A stretch of 64,000 bases of DNA from Albidovulum litorale (GCF_025751495.1 NZ_JAOWKZ010000001.1:186001-250000); one strand, 5' to 3'; shown: positions 52,495 to 62,867, counted from the first letter of the stretch. Translations and numbers: made by a program. The notes: generated from the sequence alone by a model not told the origin.

Positions 52495-54306
52495 TTACGA
52501 TCCGGCTTTTTCCTCAAGCATCAGCCATTCCTCCTCGGCGGCGGCAAGGGCCGCCTGACGTTCGGAAAGCCCTTCCGAAGCACGGCGGAACTTGTCTGGC
52601 GACTTGTGGAAAAGGTCGGGGTCCGACAGGAAATCCGACAGTTTGCCAATCTCCGCCTCCAGCCGCTCCATGATCCCGGGCAAAGCGTCCAGCCGGTGCC
52701 GTTCGGTGAATGTCAGACCCTGCGATGTCTTCACCGGTTTTGGCGCTACTGGCGTGACGGGTTTCGCAACCTTGGCCAGCTTCGGAGCCGTCGCAACCTC
52801 GCCGCGCTGCGCCTGATAATCGGCCCAGCCGCCCGCATAAGCGATGGCGCGCCCCTCGCCTTCCATCGCGATGGTGGTCGTCGCCACCCTGTCGATGAAA
52901 TCGCGGTCGTGGCTGACCAGCAGCACCGTTCCGTCATAGTCGCCAAGAATATCCTGCAAAAGGTCCAGCGTCTCGACATCCAGATCGTTGGTCGGTTCGT
53001 CCAGAACCAGCAGGTTCGACGGCTTAGCCATGATCCGCGCCAGAAGAAGCCGCGCGCGCTCGCCACCCGAAAGCGACCCGATAGGTGCCCGCGCCTGCGC
53101 CTCGTCGAAGAGGAAGTCTTTCAGATAGGCGACGACATGTTTGGGCGTGCCACGCACCATGACCTGATCGGACCGGCCCGAGACCGCCATATCGGGATCG
53201 TTTACCAGCCCGTCCCAAAGTGTCATGTTCAGATCGAGCGTGGCCCGCGCCTGGTCGAAAACCGCCATTTCGAGTTTCGTGCCATGGCGGACGCTGCCAC
53301 TGTCCGGCGCCACCTCGCCGGTCAGCATCTTCAGAAGCGTCGTCTTGCCTACGCCGTTCGGGCCGACAAAGGCCACCCGGTCGCCGCGCAAAACTTTCAG
53401 ATCGAACGGCTTCAGGATCACCTTTTCCCCGAAAGCCTTTAAAATCCCTTTCGCTTCGATCACCAGCTTGCCTGAAGTCTGGCCGCTCTCCAGCGCCAGA
53501 TCGGCCGTGCCCTGACGCCGGATCATCGCCGCGCGTTCGGCCCGCATCGCCTGAAGCGCCCTCAGCCGCCCCTGATTGCGCTTGCGCCGGGCCGAGATGC
53601 CCTCCACCGCCCAACGGCCTTCGGACTTGATCCGGCGTTCCAGCTTGTGGCGGGCAAGGTCCTCCTCGGCCCAGACTGTCTCGCGCCAGTCCTCGAACGC
53701 CTCAAAGCCCTTTTCGTTGCGCCGCACCTCGCCCCGGTCGATCCAGAGCGTTGCCTTCGTCAACGCCCGCAGGAAGGCGCGGTCGTGGCTGATGATGACA
53801 TAGGCGGCGCGGGTTTCCTTAAGTTCGGCTTCCAGCCAGCCGATGGCCTGAATGTCGAGATGGTTCGTGGGTTCATCCAGCAGCATCAGCTCCGGCGCCT
53901 CGGCCAGCAGCTTGGCGAGCGCGGCGCGGCGGCGTTCACCGCCCGACGCGGCCGAGACCTTGGTGGCAGGATCGAATTTCAGACCCTCGGCGACGACCGC
54001 GACCTTGTAGGCCTCGGTCTCCGGCAGGCCCGACGCGGCAAAGTCGCCCAAAGTCTCAAAGGCCGAAAGGTCCGGTTCCTGCTCCATATACCCAACGGTC
54101 ACGCCCGGCGGCACGACACGGGACCCGGCATCGGCCTCCATCAGCCCCGCCATCACCTTCATGAGGGTCGATTTCCCCGATCCGTTGCGGCCGACCAAAG
54201 CGACCCGGTCGCCCAGCTGAACGGTCAGGTCGAGCCCGTCGAAAACCGGGTTCCCGCCGAAAGTCAGCGAGATGCCGGAAAGCTGAAGAAGCGGAGCGCG
54301 TGCCAT
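52495..54306 (-). CDS. uup: ABC-F ATPase of the Uup type
   Basis: This is a 603-residue soluble tandem ATPase. Domain 1 has Walker [11 protein letters not shown] and signature [10 protein letters not shown]; domain 2 has [10 protein letters not shown] and [10 protein letters not shown], each with an [21 protein letters not shown] Walker B. A P-site tRNA interaction linker joins them, and a C-terminal coiled coil (residues about 530-600, [19 protein letters not shown]...) is that of Uup. Such proteins act on stalled ribosomes or DNA structures. A start about 330 codons upstream is an artefact that reads through psd. Domain calls are certain, exact function is not. Confidence 0.9.
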   Translation of the reverse strand: MARAPLLQLSGISLTFGGNPVFDGLDLTVQLGDRVALVGRNGSGKSTLMKVMAGLMEADAGSRVVPPGVTVGYMEQEPDLSAFETLGDFAASGLPETEAYKVAVVAEGLKFDPATKVSAASGGERRRAALAKLLAEAPELMLLDEPTNHLDIQAIGWLEAELKETRAAYVIISHDRAFLRALTKATLWIDRGEVRRNEKGFEAFEDWRETVWAEEDLARHKLERRIKSEGRWAVEGISARRKRNQGRLRALQAMRAERAAMIRRQGTADLALESGQTSGKLVIEAKGILKAFGEKVILKPFDLKVLRGDRVAFVGPNGVGKTTLLKMLTGEVAPDSGSVRHGTKLEMAVFDQARATLDLNMTLWDGLVNDPDMAVSGRSDQVMVRGTPKHVVAYLKDFLFDEAQARAPIGSLSGGERARLLLARIMAKPSNLLVLDEPTNDLDVETLDLLQDILGDYDGTVLLVSHDRDFIDRVATTTIAMEGEGRAIAYAGGWADYQAQRGEVATAPKLAKVAKPVTPVAPKPVKTSQGLTFTERHRLDALPGIMERLEAEIGKLSDFLSDPDLFHKSPDKFRRASEGLSERQAALAAAEEEWLMLEEKAGS

Positions 54307-54498
54307 GGCCGCCCAGCTACCCGGCCCGATGCGCGGCGTCAACGGCTCCCGGCGACGCATCGTGGTCTCTCCGGCCCATCCGTAATGTATGCCATTTCCG
54401 CTGCGCAGATCCTTGCCTCCGGGGATGTCCACAGTTGCGAAACCGTGCCAATCCTTGCAAAAGGGGCGCGCAGATCCGGAAAGGAATCGATCCCGCCC

Positions 54499-55191
54499 AT
54501 GACCATGCTTTCGACCTTCATCAAGCCGATGCATCGGGAAGGATACCGCTTCGTCGGTATCTTCGCGGCGGTTACGCTGGTTCTGTTCCTGATCTGGCAG
54601 CCGCTTGGCTGGATCGGCGTGGGCCTTACGGTCTGGTGTTATTACTTCTTCCGCGACCCTAACCGCGTGACACCAGTGCGCGAAGGGCTGATCATCTCGC
54701 CCGCAGATGGCGTCGTGCAGATGATCGGCGCGTTTCCCCCGCCCGAAGAACTCGGCCTCGGGACAGACCCGATGACACGCGTCGCGGTGTTCATGAATGT
54801 TTTCAACTGCCATGTGAACCGCGCCCCCATCGCAGGCCGCATCGAAAAAATCGCCTATCGGCCGGGGAAGTTCCTCAATGCCTCGCTCGACAAGGCAAGC
54901 GTGGACAACGAAAGAAACGGCCTCACGATCCGCATGGAGGATGGCCGCGCCATCGGCGTGGTGCAGATCGCGGGCCTCGTCGCCCGGCGCATCGTCTGTG
55001 AAGTAAAGGAAGGCCAGGCTATCGGAACCGGCGAACGCTTTGGCATGATCCGCTTCGGCTCGCGCCTCGACATCTACCTGCCGGAAGGTGTCTCTCCACT
55101 TGTCGCGGTGGGCCAATCCACCATTGCGGGTGAAACAGTTCTGGCCGATCTGGTCAGCGATGAACCGGCCCGGGCCGGGGCGGTGCGGTAG
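54499..55191 (+). CDS. psd: Phosphatidylserine decarboxylase proenzyme (short type)
   Basis: This is a 230-residue enzyme that converts phosphatidylserine to phosphatidylethanolamine. It has a membrane segment at about 20-50, the [10 protein letters not shown] motif and [17 protein letters not shown], and the self-cleavage site near [10 protein letters not shown] (Gly-Ser, the Ser becoming the pyruvoyl group). The length is that of the short type found in Rhizobiales and Rhodobacterales. The start ATG lacks a clear ribosome-binding site; the longer frame from 53647 runs antisense through uup. pssA follows two bases later. Confidence 0.93.
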   Translation: MTMLSTFIKPMHREGYRFVGIFAAVTLVLFLIWQPLGWIGVGLTVWCYYFFRDPNRVTPVREGLIISPADGVVQMIGAFPPPEELGLGTDPMTRVAVFMNVFNCHVNRAPIAGRIEKIAYRPGKFLNASLDKASVDNERNGLTIRMEDGRAIGVVQIAGLVARRIVCEVKEGQAIGTGERFGMIRFGSRLDIYLPEGVSPLVAVGQSTIAGETVLADLVSDEPARAGAVR

Positions 55192-55193
55192 GC

Positions 55194-55967
55194 ATGAACG
55201 ATCAGCCGCGCCACGACCGCGACTCTGACACCCAGCCCTTCCTGGCGCTGGTGCCCAACATGGTGACGATGATCGGGCTCTGCGCGGGGCTGACCGCAAT
55301 CCGTTTCGTGCTGGCGGGCAATTTCGAGATGGCCGTCGGGCTTATCATCTTCTCGGCCGTCATCGACGGGCTCGACGGGCTTCTGGCACGGCGCCTGAAG
55401 GCGACAAGCGATATCGGCGCGCAGCTCGATTCCCTGTCCGATTTCCTGAACTTCGGCGTGGCGCCAGGGCTGCTGGTCTACCAATTTGCGCTGGCCAACA
55501 GCGAACGAATGGGAAGCTGGGTTGTCGTTCTGCTTTACGCAAGCTGCACCTGCCTGCGGCTGGCCCGCTTTAACGTCGCCCAAAATCAGGCGGTCACGAC
55601 CGGGATCAAACCGCCCGCGCATTTCGTGGGCGTTCCAGCGCCTGCGGGCGCGATGATGGCGCTGATGCCGGTCTTTCTCGCTTTCGAGACCGAGCTTGAC
55701 CCGGCGAAGTACCCGTTCCTGACGGGGTTCTACCTGGGTGTGGTCGGCCTTCTGATGGTCAGCCGCCTGCCCACCTTTTCACCGAAGTCACTGCGCGTTC
55801 CAAAAGAGCGGACGAGCCTGATCCTGATCGCTCTGGCACTGATTATCGGTGTACTGCTAACCCGGTTCTGGCTGTCACTGATCCTGCTCGGACTGATCTA
55901 CATTCTTTCCCTTATCTTTTCATTTTACAAGGTTCTCGCGGCCCGCCGCCGCGGCCCGGCCGACTGA
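55194..55967 (+). CDS. pssA: CDP-diacylglycerol-serine O-phosphatidyltransferase
   Basis: This is a 257-residue membrane enzyme of the CDP-alcohol phosphatidyltransferase family, making phosphatidylserine from CDP-diacylglycerol and serine. The active-site signature D-G-x2-A-R-x8-G-x3-D-x3-D is present as DGLLARRL...IGAQLDSLSD. About seven transmembrane helices. It supplies the substrate of the psd product encoded two bases upstream; the phosphatidylethanolamine methyltransferase follows. Confidence 0.94.
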   Translation: MNDQPRHDRDSDTQPFLALVPNMVTMIGLCAGLTAIRFVLAGNFEMAVGLIIFSAVIDGLDGLLARRLKATSDIGAQLDSLSDFLNFGVAPGLLVYQFALANSERMGSWVVVLLYASCTCLRLARFNVAQNQAVTTGIKPPAHFVGVPAPAGAMMALMPVFLAFETELDPAKYPFLTGFYLGVVGLLMVSRLPTFSPKSLRVPKERTSLILIALALIIGVLLTRFWLSLILLGLIYILSLIFSFYKVLAARRRGPAD

Positions 55968-55978
55968 AAGGAACAGAA

Positions 55979-56614
55979 TTGGAACTCGCCGCAGTCAAGA
56001 CCAGTTACAAGTACTGGGCCCCGATCTACGATTACACATTCGGTCTGATCACGCGGCCCGGCCGGCGGCGGATGGTCGATTACATCAACAGCCGTTCGGG
56101 CCGGGTGCTGGAGATTGGCGTTGGCACGGGCCTGTCGCTTCACCGCTATCACTCGCATTTGGATATCACCGGCATCGACGTGTCGCCCGATATGCTCGAC
56201 AAGGCGCGCGAAAAGGTTGCCGAGAAGGGTCTGACCCATGTCACCCGCATTTCCGAGATGGACGCGCGCACGCTGGCTTTTCCGGACGGTCATTTCGACA
56301 CCGTGGTGGCCATGTATCTGGTGTCAGTGGTGCCGGAACCGGAACGCGTGCTTTCCGAAATGGCGCGGGTCTGCAAGCCCGGCGGCGAGGTGCTGATCGT
56401 CAATCATTTCGCCCGCGAAAAGGGGTTGCTGGCCGCGCTGGAACGGCTTTTTGCGCCGTTGGCCAATATCATCGGCTGGCATTCCGATTTCGCCATGGAG
56501 CGGGTTTTAGGCGAGCGGGCGCTGGAAACAGTCGGGATCCAGAATGTCGCACCCTTCGGCATGTTTACCTTCCTGCGCCAGCGCAAACGCATAACAGACG
56601 CAGCGATGGCCTGA
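55979..56614 (+). CDS. pmtA: Phosphatidylethanolamine N-methyltransferase (PmtA type)
   Basis: This is a 211-residue SAM-dependent methyltransferase of the Rhodobacter PmtA type, forming phosphatidylcholine. The glycine-rich SAM motif is VLEIGVGTGLSLHRY, the acidic loop IDVSPDML, and the post-motif MARVCKPGGEVLIVNHF. The start is TTG with AAAGGAAC upstream, 11 bases after pssA. With psd and pssA it forms a three-gene set for conversion of CDP-diacylglycerol to phosphatidylcholine. A generic methyltransferase is possible, but context supports PmtA. Confidence 0.87.
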   Translation: MELAAVKTSYKYWAPIYDYTFGLITRPGRRRMVDYINSRSGRVLEIGVGTGLSLHRYHSHLDITGIDVSPDMLDKAREKVAEKGLTHVTRISEMDARTLAFPDGHFDTVVAMYLVSVVPEPERVLSEMARVCKPGGEVLIVNHFAREKGLLAALERLFAPLANIIGWHSDFAMERVLGERALETVGIQNVAPFGMFTFLRQRKRITDAAMA

Positions 56615-56662
56615 AGCCGGGGCGTTCAAGTCCCCCGGCTGATCGATGGAACACAGAAACGA

Positions 56663-56692
56663 AAAGGCCGCGCTTCGGGCGCGGCCTTTCGG
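56663..56692. terminator. Bidirectional terminator between pmtA and tig
   Basis: An 11-bp perfect stem (AAAGGCCGCGC 56663-56673 with GCGCGGCCTTT 56679-56689) with a five-base loop and flanking A/T bases on both sides lies between two converging genes. Confidence 0.82.
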
Positions 56693-56713
56693 TTGTTGAG
56701 TTCTCGTGCCGTA

Positions 56714-58048
56714 TCAGATCTCGTCGAGCGCTTCGACGGCCTTCTGGAGCTTGTCCTTCGTGACCTCTTTCTCGGTCACCTTGGCGCCCGCGACGACCAG
56801 ATCGACGACCTTGTCCTCGAAGATCGGCGCGCGAAGCTGCTGCTGCATCTGCGGGTTTTTCTGAACGAATTCGAAGAAGGCGCGTTCCTGCCCAGGATAC
56901 TGACGGGCCTGCATCATCACCGCCTGCGTCATCTCGGCATCGGATACCTCGACCTTTTCCTTGCGGCCGATCTCGGCCAGCAGGAGGCCAAGGCGCACCC
57001 GGCGTTCGGCCAGAGACTTGTGCTCGTCCGTCGGTTCGATGTGGTCGTGATTGTGGTCATGCACGTCGGGGTTCTCGTCATGCCAGAGCTGGTGCGCGAT
57101 CTGGCCGGCCTCGGCCTCGACAAGGCTCGGCGGCAAGTCGAACTTCACCAGCTTGTCGAGCTGGTCGAGCAGCGCACGCTTCATCACCTGACGCGAGGCG
57201 CCGACATATTCGGCCTCCAGCCGCTCGGTGATCTGGCCCTTCAGCGCTTCAAGGCTTTCGGCCCCGAACTGCTTGGCAAGCTCGTCGTCGATCTCGGCGG
57301 GCTTGGCACCCTTCACGGCTTTCACCGTGCAGTCAAAGACGGCTTCCTTGCCGGCGAGGTGCTTCGCGCCATATTCGGCCGGGAAGGAAACCTTGACGGC
57401 AACCTCGTCACCGGCCTTGGCGCCGACAAGCTGCTCTTCGAAGCCGGGGATGAACGAGCCCGAACCGAGTTCCAGCGGGTAATCCTCGCCCGCGCCGCCT
57501 TCAAAGGCCTCGCCGTCGATCTTGCCGACGAAATCGATCACGACCTGATCGCCGTCCTTGGCCTTGGTGCCTTTCTTCTTGTCCTCGAAATTCTTCGCGG
57601 ATTTGGCAAGGTTCTCCAGCGCCTCGGTCACGGCCTTGTCGTCGGCCTTCACCACGAGCTTTTCCAGCTTGACCTTGGATACGTCTACTTCCGGGATCTC
57701 GGGCAGCGCCTCATAGGACATCTCGACGACAACATCGTCGCCCTCTTTCCAGTTTTCGCCACCCTGCATTTCCACCTTCGGCTGCAGCGCCGGCCGGTCG
57801 CCGGTCTTGTCGAAATGCGATTTCATCGCGCCGTCGATCGCGTCCTGCATCGCGTCGCCGAGGATGCGCTGGCCGAACTGCTTTTTCAGCAGCGCCATCG
57901 GCACCTTGCCCTTACGGAAGCCCTTCATTTCGACTTCCGGCTGCGCCTCTAGAAGCTTTTCATTGACTTTCGCGTCCAGATCGGCGGCCGGAACCGTGAT
58001 GGTGTAGCTGCGCTTCAGACCTTCGTTCAGGGTCTCGGTGACCTGCAT
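56714..58048 (-). CDS. tig: Trigger factor, ribosome-associated chaperone
   Basis: This is a 444-residue protein that binds nascent chains at the ribosome exit. The ribosome-binding signature GFRKGKVP is at about residues 43-50, followed by the FKBP-type peptidyl-prolyl isomerase domain ([22 protein letters not shown]) and the long helical C-terminal arms. AAGGA precedes the ATG. A tRNA-Leu lies 19 bases upstream on the same strand. Confidence 0.97.
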   Translation of the reverse strand: MQVTETLNEGLKRSYTITVPAADLDAKVNEKLLEAQPEVEMKGFRKGKVPMALLKKQFGQRILGDAMQDAIDGAMKSHFDKTGDRPALQPKVEMQGGENWKEGDDVVVEMSYEALPEIPEVDVSKVKLEKLVVKADDKAVTEALENLAKSAKNFEDKKKGTKAKDGDQVVIDFVGKIDGEAFEGGAGEDYPLELGSGSFIPGFEEQLVGAKAGDEVAVKVSFPAEYGAKHLAGKEAVFDCTVKAVKGAKPAEIDDELAKQFGAESLEALKGQITERLEAEYVGASRQVMKRALLDQLDKLVKFDLPPSLVEAEAGQIAHQLWHDENPDVHDHNHDHIEPTDEHKSLAERRVRLGLLLAEIGRKEKVEVSDAEMTQAVMMQARQYPGQERAFFEFVQKNPQMQQQLRAPIFEDKVVDLVVAGAKVTEKEVTKDKLQKAVEALDEI

Positions 58049-58067
58049 TCCTTCGTCCTTTTATCCA

Positions 58068-58152
58068 TGGTGCGGGTGGAGGGACTTGAACCCCCACGCC
58101 TTGCGGCGCCAGAACCTAAATCTGGTGCGTCTGCCAATTTCGCCACACCCGC
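58068..58152 (-). tRNA. tRNA-Leu(TAG)
   Basis: Read on the minus strand, a class II tRNA of 85 bases is seen: acceptor GCGGGTG/CACCCGC, anticodon stem CCAGA/TCTGG with loop TTTAGGT (anticodon TAG), a long variable arm (CGCCGCAAGGCG) and T-arm TTCAAGT, ending in encoded CCA. Reads CTA and probably CTG/CTT codons through wobble. Confidence 0.95.
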
Positions 58153-58316
58153 GATGCCCGAAGAGGCGGGTCTGAGCAGATCCGCCTCCGAAATCCGCGC
58201 CCTTCTAGCAAGACTCTTTGGGCGATGCGAGCGGAAAAAGCGCCCCGGAAATGGCGTCAGGCTTGCGCAATCTTGACATATTCCGATCCGATCATCGGTT
58301 TTGGGATAGGACGGGG

Positions 58317-58820
58317 ATGACCATGACACATATGGCAAGGGAACATGTCGCAGCGGGACGGGCCGAGGCTGTACAAGCGCCGAGCCGCGGTATCGCCGCC
58401 GGGACGGTCGTGCTGACGCTCGACGGGGCTATGCCGGTCGATTTCCTGACACCGGGCGACCGGATCGTGACGCGCGAGGGGATGCGCGTGCTGCGCGAGG
58501 TCCATGTTCACCGTTTTTCCGGTCCCGCGATCTGCGTGAAGGCAGGCGCCCTTGGTCACGACCGGCCCGAGCAAGATCTGGTCTTGCCCGAAACAACCGA
58601 GGTTTTGGTCCGCGACTGGCGGGCCGAGGCGCTCTTCGGTCAGGATCAGGCGCTGGTCCCGATTGCCCGGCTCGCCGATGGTGAATTTATCGCCCCCACC
58701 ACGACGCTCTCGATGCGGCTATATGAACTGCGCTTCGACAGCGAACAGGTGGTCTACGCGGAAGGTCTGGAACTGGCCTGCCCGGCCGTCGAGACCGAGG
58801 CGCGGATCGCCGCGGAATAA
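58317..58820 (+). CDS. Stand-alone Hint-domain protein
   Basis: This is a 167-residue protein with one Hedgehog/intein (Hint) domain: GIAAGTVVLTLDGAMPVDFLTPGDRIVTREGMRVLREV is the N-terminal block. The nucleophilic Cys that normally starts a Hint domain (C-F-x-x-G-T) is Gly here, and no catalytic His/Asn block is evident, so self-splicing is not expected. Such isolated Hint-like proteins are common in Rhodobacterales and have no known role. Start: ATG behind GGACGGGG; an ATG two codons later is possible. No signal peptide. Confidence 0.82.
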   Translation: MTMTHMAREHVAAGRAEAVQAPSRGIAAGTVVLTLDGAMPVDFLTPGDRIVTREGMRVLREVHVHRFSGPAICVKAGALGHDRPEQDLVLPETTEVLVRDWRAEALFGQDQALVPIARLADGEFIAPTTTLSMRLYELRFDSEQVVYAEGLELACPAVETEARIAAE

Positions 58821-58866
58821 CCTCAAGGGTGTAAGGTGGGTTTCCACCCACCCCGGCTTTCGAAGC

Positions 58867-59988
58867 CTATTCGGCGGCTTCTTTCGCAGCCTCAATCTTG
58901 GCTGCGCGGGCTTCGACAAGTTCGACGATATGGTCGATCATCTTCTCATTCGACAGTTTGTGGTCCTGCCTGCCCGCGACATAGACCATGCCGGACCCAG
59001 CCCCGCCGCCGGTAAAACCGATATCGGTCATCAGGGCCTCGCCCGGGCCGTTCACCACGCAGCCGATGATCGAGAGTGACATCGGCGTCTTGATATGCTC
59101 CAGCCGCTTTTCCAGCGCCTCGACGGTCTTGATGACATCAAAACCCTGCCGCGCGCAGGAGGGGCAAGAGATGATCTGAACGCCGCGCGTCCTGAGCCCG
59201 AGCGATTTAAGGATCTCATAGCCGACCTTCACCTCTTCGACCGGATCGGCTGAAAGGCTGACTCGGATCGTATCGCCGATTCCAGCCCAGAGCAGATTGC
59301 CGAGCCCCACCGCCGACTTGACCGTGCCGGACATGAGCCCGCCCGCTTCGGTGATGCCAAGGTGAATGGGCGCGTCGGTCGCCTCGGCCAGCTGCTGATA
59401 CGCGGCGGCGGCGAGGAAGACGTCGGAGGCCTTGCAGGAGATCTTGAATTCGTGAAAGTCGTTATCCTGCAAGAGCTTGATATGGTCGAGCCCGCTTTCG
59501 ACCATCGCGTCGGGGCAAGGCTCGCCATATTTGTCCAGAAGGTGCTTTTCCAGCGACCCGGCATTGACGCCGATGCGAATCGAACAGCCGTGGTCCTTCG
59601 CGGCCTTCACCACCTCGCGCACGCGTTCTGCGGAACCGATATTGCCTGGGTTGATACGCAGACAGGCCGCACCCGCTTCGGCCGCTTCAATGGCACGTTT
59701 GTAGTGGAAATGGATATCGGCAACGATCGGCACGGGGCTTTCCCGAACGATCTCGCGCAGCGCTTTGGTCGAGGCCTCGTCCGGCGTCGAAACCCGCACG
59801 ATATCTGCCCCGGCGCTGGCGGCCTTCTGCACCTGATCAACGGTCGCCTTCACATCCGAGGTGATCGTATTGGTCATGGTCTGGACCGTGATCGGCGCGT
59901 CACCACCCACAGGCACATTGCCGACCATAATCCGGCGCGATTTGCGGCGGTCGATGTTCCGCCAGGGACGGATCGGATTATGGGTCAT
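58867..59988 (-). CDS. ispG: 4-hydroxy-3-methylbut-2-enyl-diphosphate synthase (IspG/GcpE)
   Basis: This is a 373-residue [4Fe-4S] enzyme of the MEP isoprenoid pathway that reduces MEcPP to HMBPP. A TIM-barrel part ([44 protein letters not shown]) precedes the ferredoxin-like C-terminal part with cluster ligands in [10 protein letters not shown] and [10 protein letters not shown]. The length and start agree with the family. It stands between the Hint and RodZ-like genes. Confidence 0.96.
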   Translation of the reverse strand: MTHNPIRPWRNIDRRKSRRIMVGNVPVGGDAPITVQTMTNTITSDVKATVDQVQKAASAGADIVRVSTPDEASTKALREIVRESPVPIVADIHFHYKRAIEAAEAGAACLRINPGNIGSAERVREVVKAAKDHGCSIRIGVNAGSLEKHLLDKYGEPCPDAMVESGLDHIKLLQDNDFHEFKISCKASDVFLAAAAYQQLAEATDAPIHLGITEAGGLMSGTVKSAVGLGNLLWAGIGDTIRVSLSADPVEEVKVGYEILKSLGLRTRGVQIISCPSCARQGFDVIKTVEALEKRLEHIKTPMSLSIIGCVVNGPGEALMTDIGFTGGGAGSGMVYVAGRQDHKLSNEKMIDHIVELVEARAAKIEAAKEAAE

Positions 59989-60057
59989 CGGGGGCCTCGG
60001 GTCTCGCTACGCTCGGGCTTTAGATAGAGCGCCGCACCAGAATGGGCAATTGCCGGA

Positions 60058-61290
60058 TTACTCCGTCGTAGCAGCCGGTGCCACAACCGCTGTCGCATCT
60101 GCCACGGTCGTGAACTGCGCAAGATCGGCATCCTGGCTGACATCGGCGACCACGTAGCTCGCCTTCAACGCCTCGACCGACAGTTTCACATTCTTGGTCA
60201 CAACACCACGATCACCGGCCGGGCCATAGGTTTCACCATTGACAGCGAAATAGAGCGCACCGGATTCGCCAACCCGCAGGTTTGGCGCCTCTTCCGTCTT
60301 CGGCACCGTAAAGCGCTCGCCCGCATCAAGGATTTTCTCAAGAATAATCGTACCGTCGCTCGCCTGAACACGGACCCAGGCGGGCCGGACAGCCAGCAAC
60401 TCAATCGCCGGGACATCGGCCGCGACAACCTGAACCGGTGTTTCCCCGAGTGCCGGAACATCAACAACCGGGACCGCATCAGCTTCCGGCGTGATTTCGG
60501 CCACGAGCATACCGACCGTCTGCGGGTCGATCGCGGCAATCGGACCGTCCCGGGCGACGAGTACAGGCACATCCAGCGTTTCTGGACGGTAGAGCCGGTC
60601 AAGCGCATCGGGTGCAGGGGGCAAAGCGCCCGCCCCCGGAAGATCCATCAGCGCTATATCGGTTTCCGCACCCTGCGGATCCGGCGCACCAATGCCCGCC
60701 GCGTCAAGCGGATCGAGTTCGGCAATCACGCCCGGAGCTTCGTCAACCGGGGCAAGATTGACCTTCTGAACCTCCTGCAGCACCGTCCAGCCGCCATACC
60801 CGATGCCACAGATCAGCGCCACAAGGACAAGAATCGAGCCGATCGCACCAGGCTCGACACCCGACATGAATGCCTGACCGCGCGGTACGAAGCTGGCATT
60901 CGGATTGGCAAGCGGGTCGCTGTAGTGAACCTGACGCACCGGCGTCTTGCGCGGACCCGAGGCCGCCGAGGACATCCCATGCGCAACCGTGAAATTCGCT
61001 TCTTCGCAGAACCGCTGGAAGGCCCAGTCGCCATCCATGCCGAGATAGCGCGCATAGGACCGGACATAACCCGCGACAAAGCCGGGCGTTTCAAAGGCCG
61101 AGACATCGGCATTTTCGATCGCCGCGATATAGCTCGCCTTGATCTTCAGTTCGCGCTGAACGTCGAGAAGGGATTTCGCAAGCGTCGCACGCTCGCCACG
61201 CATGACATCGCCGAGCCGCAGTTCATAATCGTCAAACCCCTTGGGTTTGTCCGTGTCCTGCGTCGAAGGAGGAGTCCTCCGCCCGATCAT
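60058..61290 (-). CDS. RodZ-like cytoskeleton-associated membrane protein
   Basis: This is a 410-residue protein with an N-terminal Xre-type helix-turn-helix (GDVMRGERATLAKSLLDVQRELKIKASYIAAIENAD, about 27-95), one transmembrane helix near 153-173 (GAIGSILVLVALICGIGYG), an acidic Ala/Pro-rich periplasmic linker and a C-terminal DUF4115 domain (LLAVRPAWVRVQASDGTIILEKILDAGERFTVPK). This is the RodZ domain plan, which links MreB to the elongation machinery. Next to ispG, as in many alphaproteobacteria. The family is well supported, the function by analogy. Confidence 0.9.
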   Translation of the reverse strand: MIGRRTPPSTQDTDKPKGFDDYELRLGDVMRGERATLAKSLLDVQRELKIKASYIAAIENADVSAFETPGFVAGYVRSYARYLGMDGDWAFQRFCEEANFTVAHGMSSAASGPRKTPVRQVHYSDPLANPNASFVPRGQAFMSGVEPGAIGSILVLVALICGIGYGGWTVLQEVQKVNLAPVDEAPGVIAELDPLDAAGIGAPDPQGAETDIALMDLPGAGALPPAPDALDRLYRPETLDVPVLVARDGPIAAIDPQTVGMLVAEITPEADAVPVVDVPALGETPVQVVAADVPAIELLAVRPAWVRVQASDGTIILEKILDAGERFTVPKTEEAPNLRVGESGALYFAVNGETYGPAGDRGVVTKNVKLSVEALKASYVVADVSQDADLAQFTTVADATAVVAPAATTE

Positions 61291-61402
61291 GCCTGCTGCC
61301 CCGTAACCTGGTATCCCCGAAGGCCGACGATTCGTCGTACCATCACTGTCCTATTGTTTAATTAATACCATAGGACAACCCGGAATACGACTGTGGATAA
61401 CC

Positions 61403-62626
61403 TCACGCCGTGAGGTCAGCGCGATTCAGCGCACAATGCGCCCACAGCTTGTCCATAGCCCGCACCAGATGGTCGATGTCCTGCAATGAATGGACCGGCG
61501 ATGGCGTGAACCGCAGCCGTTCTGTTCCGCGCGGAACGGTCGGGAAATTGATCGGCTGAACGTAGATCCCGTAATGCTCCAGAAGCATGTCCGAGATCTT
61601 CTTGCAGTGGACCGGATCGCCGACATGGACCGGCACGATATGAGTGCCGTGGTCGATGATCGGCAGGCCGAGCGCACGAAGCCGCGTCTTGAGAATCTTC
61701 GCATGTTCCTGCTGCTTGTCGCGCAGATGCTGGGAAGTCTTCAGATGCTTGACCGACGCAGCCGCCCCGGCGGCCACCGCAGGCGGCAGCGAGGTGGTGA
61801 AGATGAAGCCCGGCGCATAGGAGCGGATCGCGTCGCACATCTGCGCGGTCGAAGCGATGTAACCACCCATCACGCCATAGGCCTTGGCCAAAGTTGCGTT
61901 GATGATGTCGATGCGGCCCATGAGGCCCAGCTTCTCGGCCACCCCTGCCCCGCGCGGCCCGTACATGCCCACGGCATGAACCTCATCAAGGTAGGTCAGC
62001 GCGTTGAATTCCTGCGCCAGATCGCAGATCGCCTCCATCGGGCAGATGTCGCCGTCCATCGAATAGACCGATTCGAAGGCGATCAGCTTGGGCGCTGCCG
62101 GATCGTCGGCCTCCAGTTTCGCGCGCAGGTCGGCCAGATCGTTGTGCTTGAAGATGCGCTTCAGGCCGCCATTGCGGCGGATGCCCTCGATCATCGAGGC
62201 ATGGTTCAACTCATCGGAATAGATGATGAGACCCGGGAAGAGCTTCGGCAGCGTCGAAAGCGTCGCGTCGTTGGCGATATAGGCCGATGTGAAGAGAAGC
62301 GCCGCTTCCTTGCGGTGCAGGTCCGCAACCTCGGCCTCCAGCCGCTTGTGATAAACCGTGGTGCCCGAGATATTGCGCGTGCCGCCCGACCCGGCGCCGG
62401 TTGCATCCAGCGCCTCGTGCATCGCCTTCAGCACCACCGGGTGCTGACCCATGCCAAGGTAATCGTTGCCGCACCAGACGGTGATGTCCTTCTGCGACCC
62501 GTCCGGCTTGTTCCAGAGAGCCTTCGGGAACTGGCCCTTCTGCCGCTCAATATCGATGAAGGTCCGGTAGCGGCCTTCGTCATGCAACCGCTTCAGGGCT
62601 GCGTCGAGCTGAGCGTTATAGTCCAT
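61403..62626 (-). CDS. hemA: 5-aminolevulinate synthase
   Basis: This is a 407-residue PLP enzyme that condenses glycine with succinyl-CoA to 5-aminolevulinate (C4 pathway). Characteristic are [17 protein letters not shown], the glycine-rich GMGQHPVVL and [14 protein letters not shown], and the PLP lysine in [21 protein letters not shown] precedes the ATG. An Fnr-type box lies about 62 bases upstream, so oxygen-dependent control is expected. Confidence 0.96.
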   Translation of the reverse strand: MDYNAQLDAALKRLHDEGRYRTFIDIERQKGQFPKALWNKPDGSQKDITVWCGNDYLGMGQHPVVLKAMHEALDATGAGSGGTRNISGTTVYHKRLEAEVADLHRKEAALLFTSAYIANDATLSTLPKLFPGLIIYSDELNHASMIEGIRRNGGLKRIFKHNDLADLRAKLEADDPAAPKLIAFESVYSMDGDICPMEAICDLAQEFNALTYLDEVHAVGMYGPRGAGVAEKLGLMGRIDIINATLAKAYGVMGGYIASTAQMCDAIRSYAPGFIFTTSLPPAVAAGAAASVKHLKTSQHLRDKQQEHAKILKTRLRALGLPIIDHGTHIVPVHVGDPVHCKKISDMLLEHYGIYVQPINFPTVPRGTERLRFTPSPVHSLQDIDHLVRAMDKLWAHCALNRADLTA

Positions 62627-62687
62627 GTCCGTCTCCCCGGCTCTTCGTCTGTCACACGAGACCTAGGGCCCCTCTTCGTGTTTTTCC

Positions 62688-62701
62688 TTGATAAAGGTCA
62701 A
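62688..62701 (-). promoter_or_regulatory. Fnr-type box upstream of hemA
   Basis: TTGATAAAGGTCAA matches the TTGAT-N4-ATCAA consensus with one change. Its centre lies about 68 bases before the hemA start. FnrL control of hemA is known in Rhodobacter. Reading the minus strand, TAGGTC at about 62660-62665 has the right spacing for a -10 element in a class II arrangement, although it is weak. Confidence 0.7.
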
Positions 62702-62853
62702 TAACGATGAAGGCGAGAGTACAATTTGCCGCGCATGGGTGATCCGGCATGGGGCCTCGGCCACTCAACCTAGCGTCAGATTACCCGGCGCGACGTCAAG
62801 ACCGCTCCGATCCGGCACACTAGGTCGACACCATCGGTTGTGACCTTATCCTT
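62702..62853. other. Gap between hemA and the flavoprotein gene
   Basis: No gene is seen between the two Fnr-type boxes. The divergent region as a whole (62627-62948) is about 320 bases and should contain the promoters of hemA and the flavoprotein gene. Confidence 0.4.
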
Positions 62854-62867
62854 TTGATAGCGATCAA
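62854..62867 (+). promoter_or_regulatory. Perfect Fnr-type box upstream of the flavoprotein gene
   Basis: TTGATAGCGATCAA is the exact TTGAT-N4-ATCAA palindrome. Its centre is 30-35 bases before CATTAA (62890-62895), which fits a class II (-41.5) activated promoter. The flavoprotein start is 82 bases downstream of the box. Confidence 0.75.

Noticed and set aside
53647-54498. Upstream extension of the phosphatidylserine decarboxylase frame
   Set aside because: It runs antisense through the Uup gene and adds a sequence unlike any decarboxylase.
54307-55299. Upstream extension of the Uup frame to 934 residues
   Set aside because: It reads antisense through psd; the true family start is at the conserved [13 protein letters not shown] segment.
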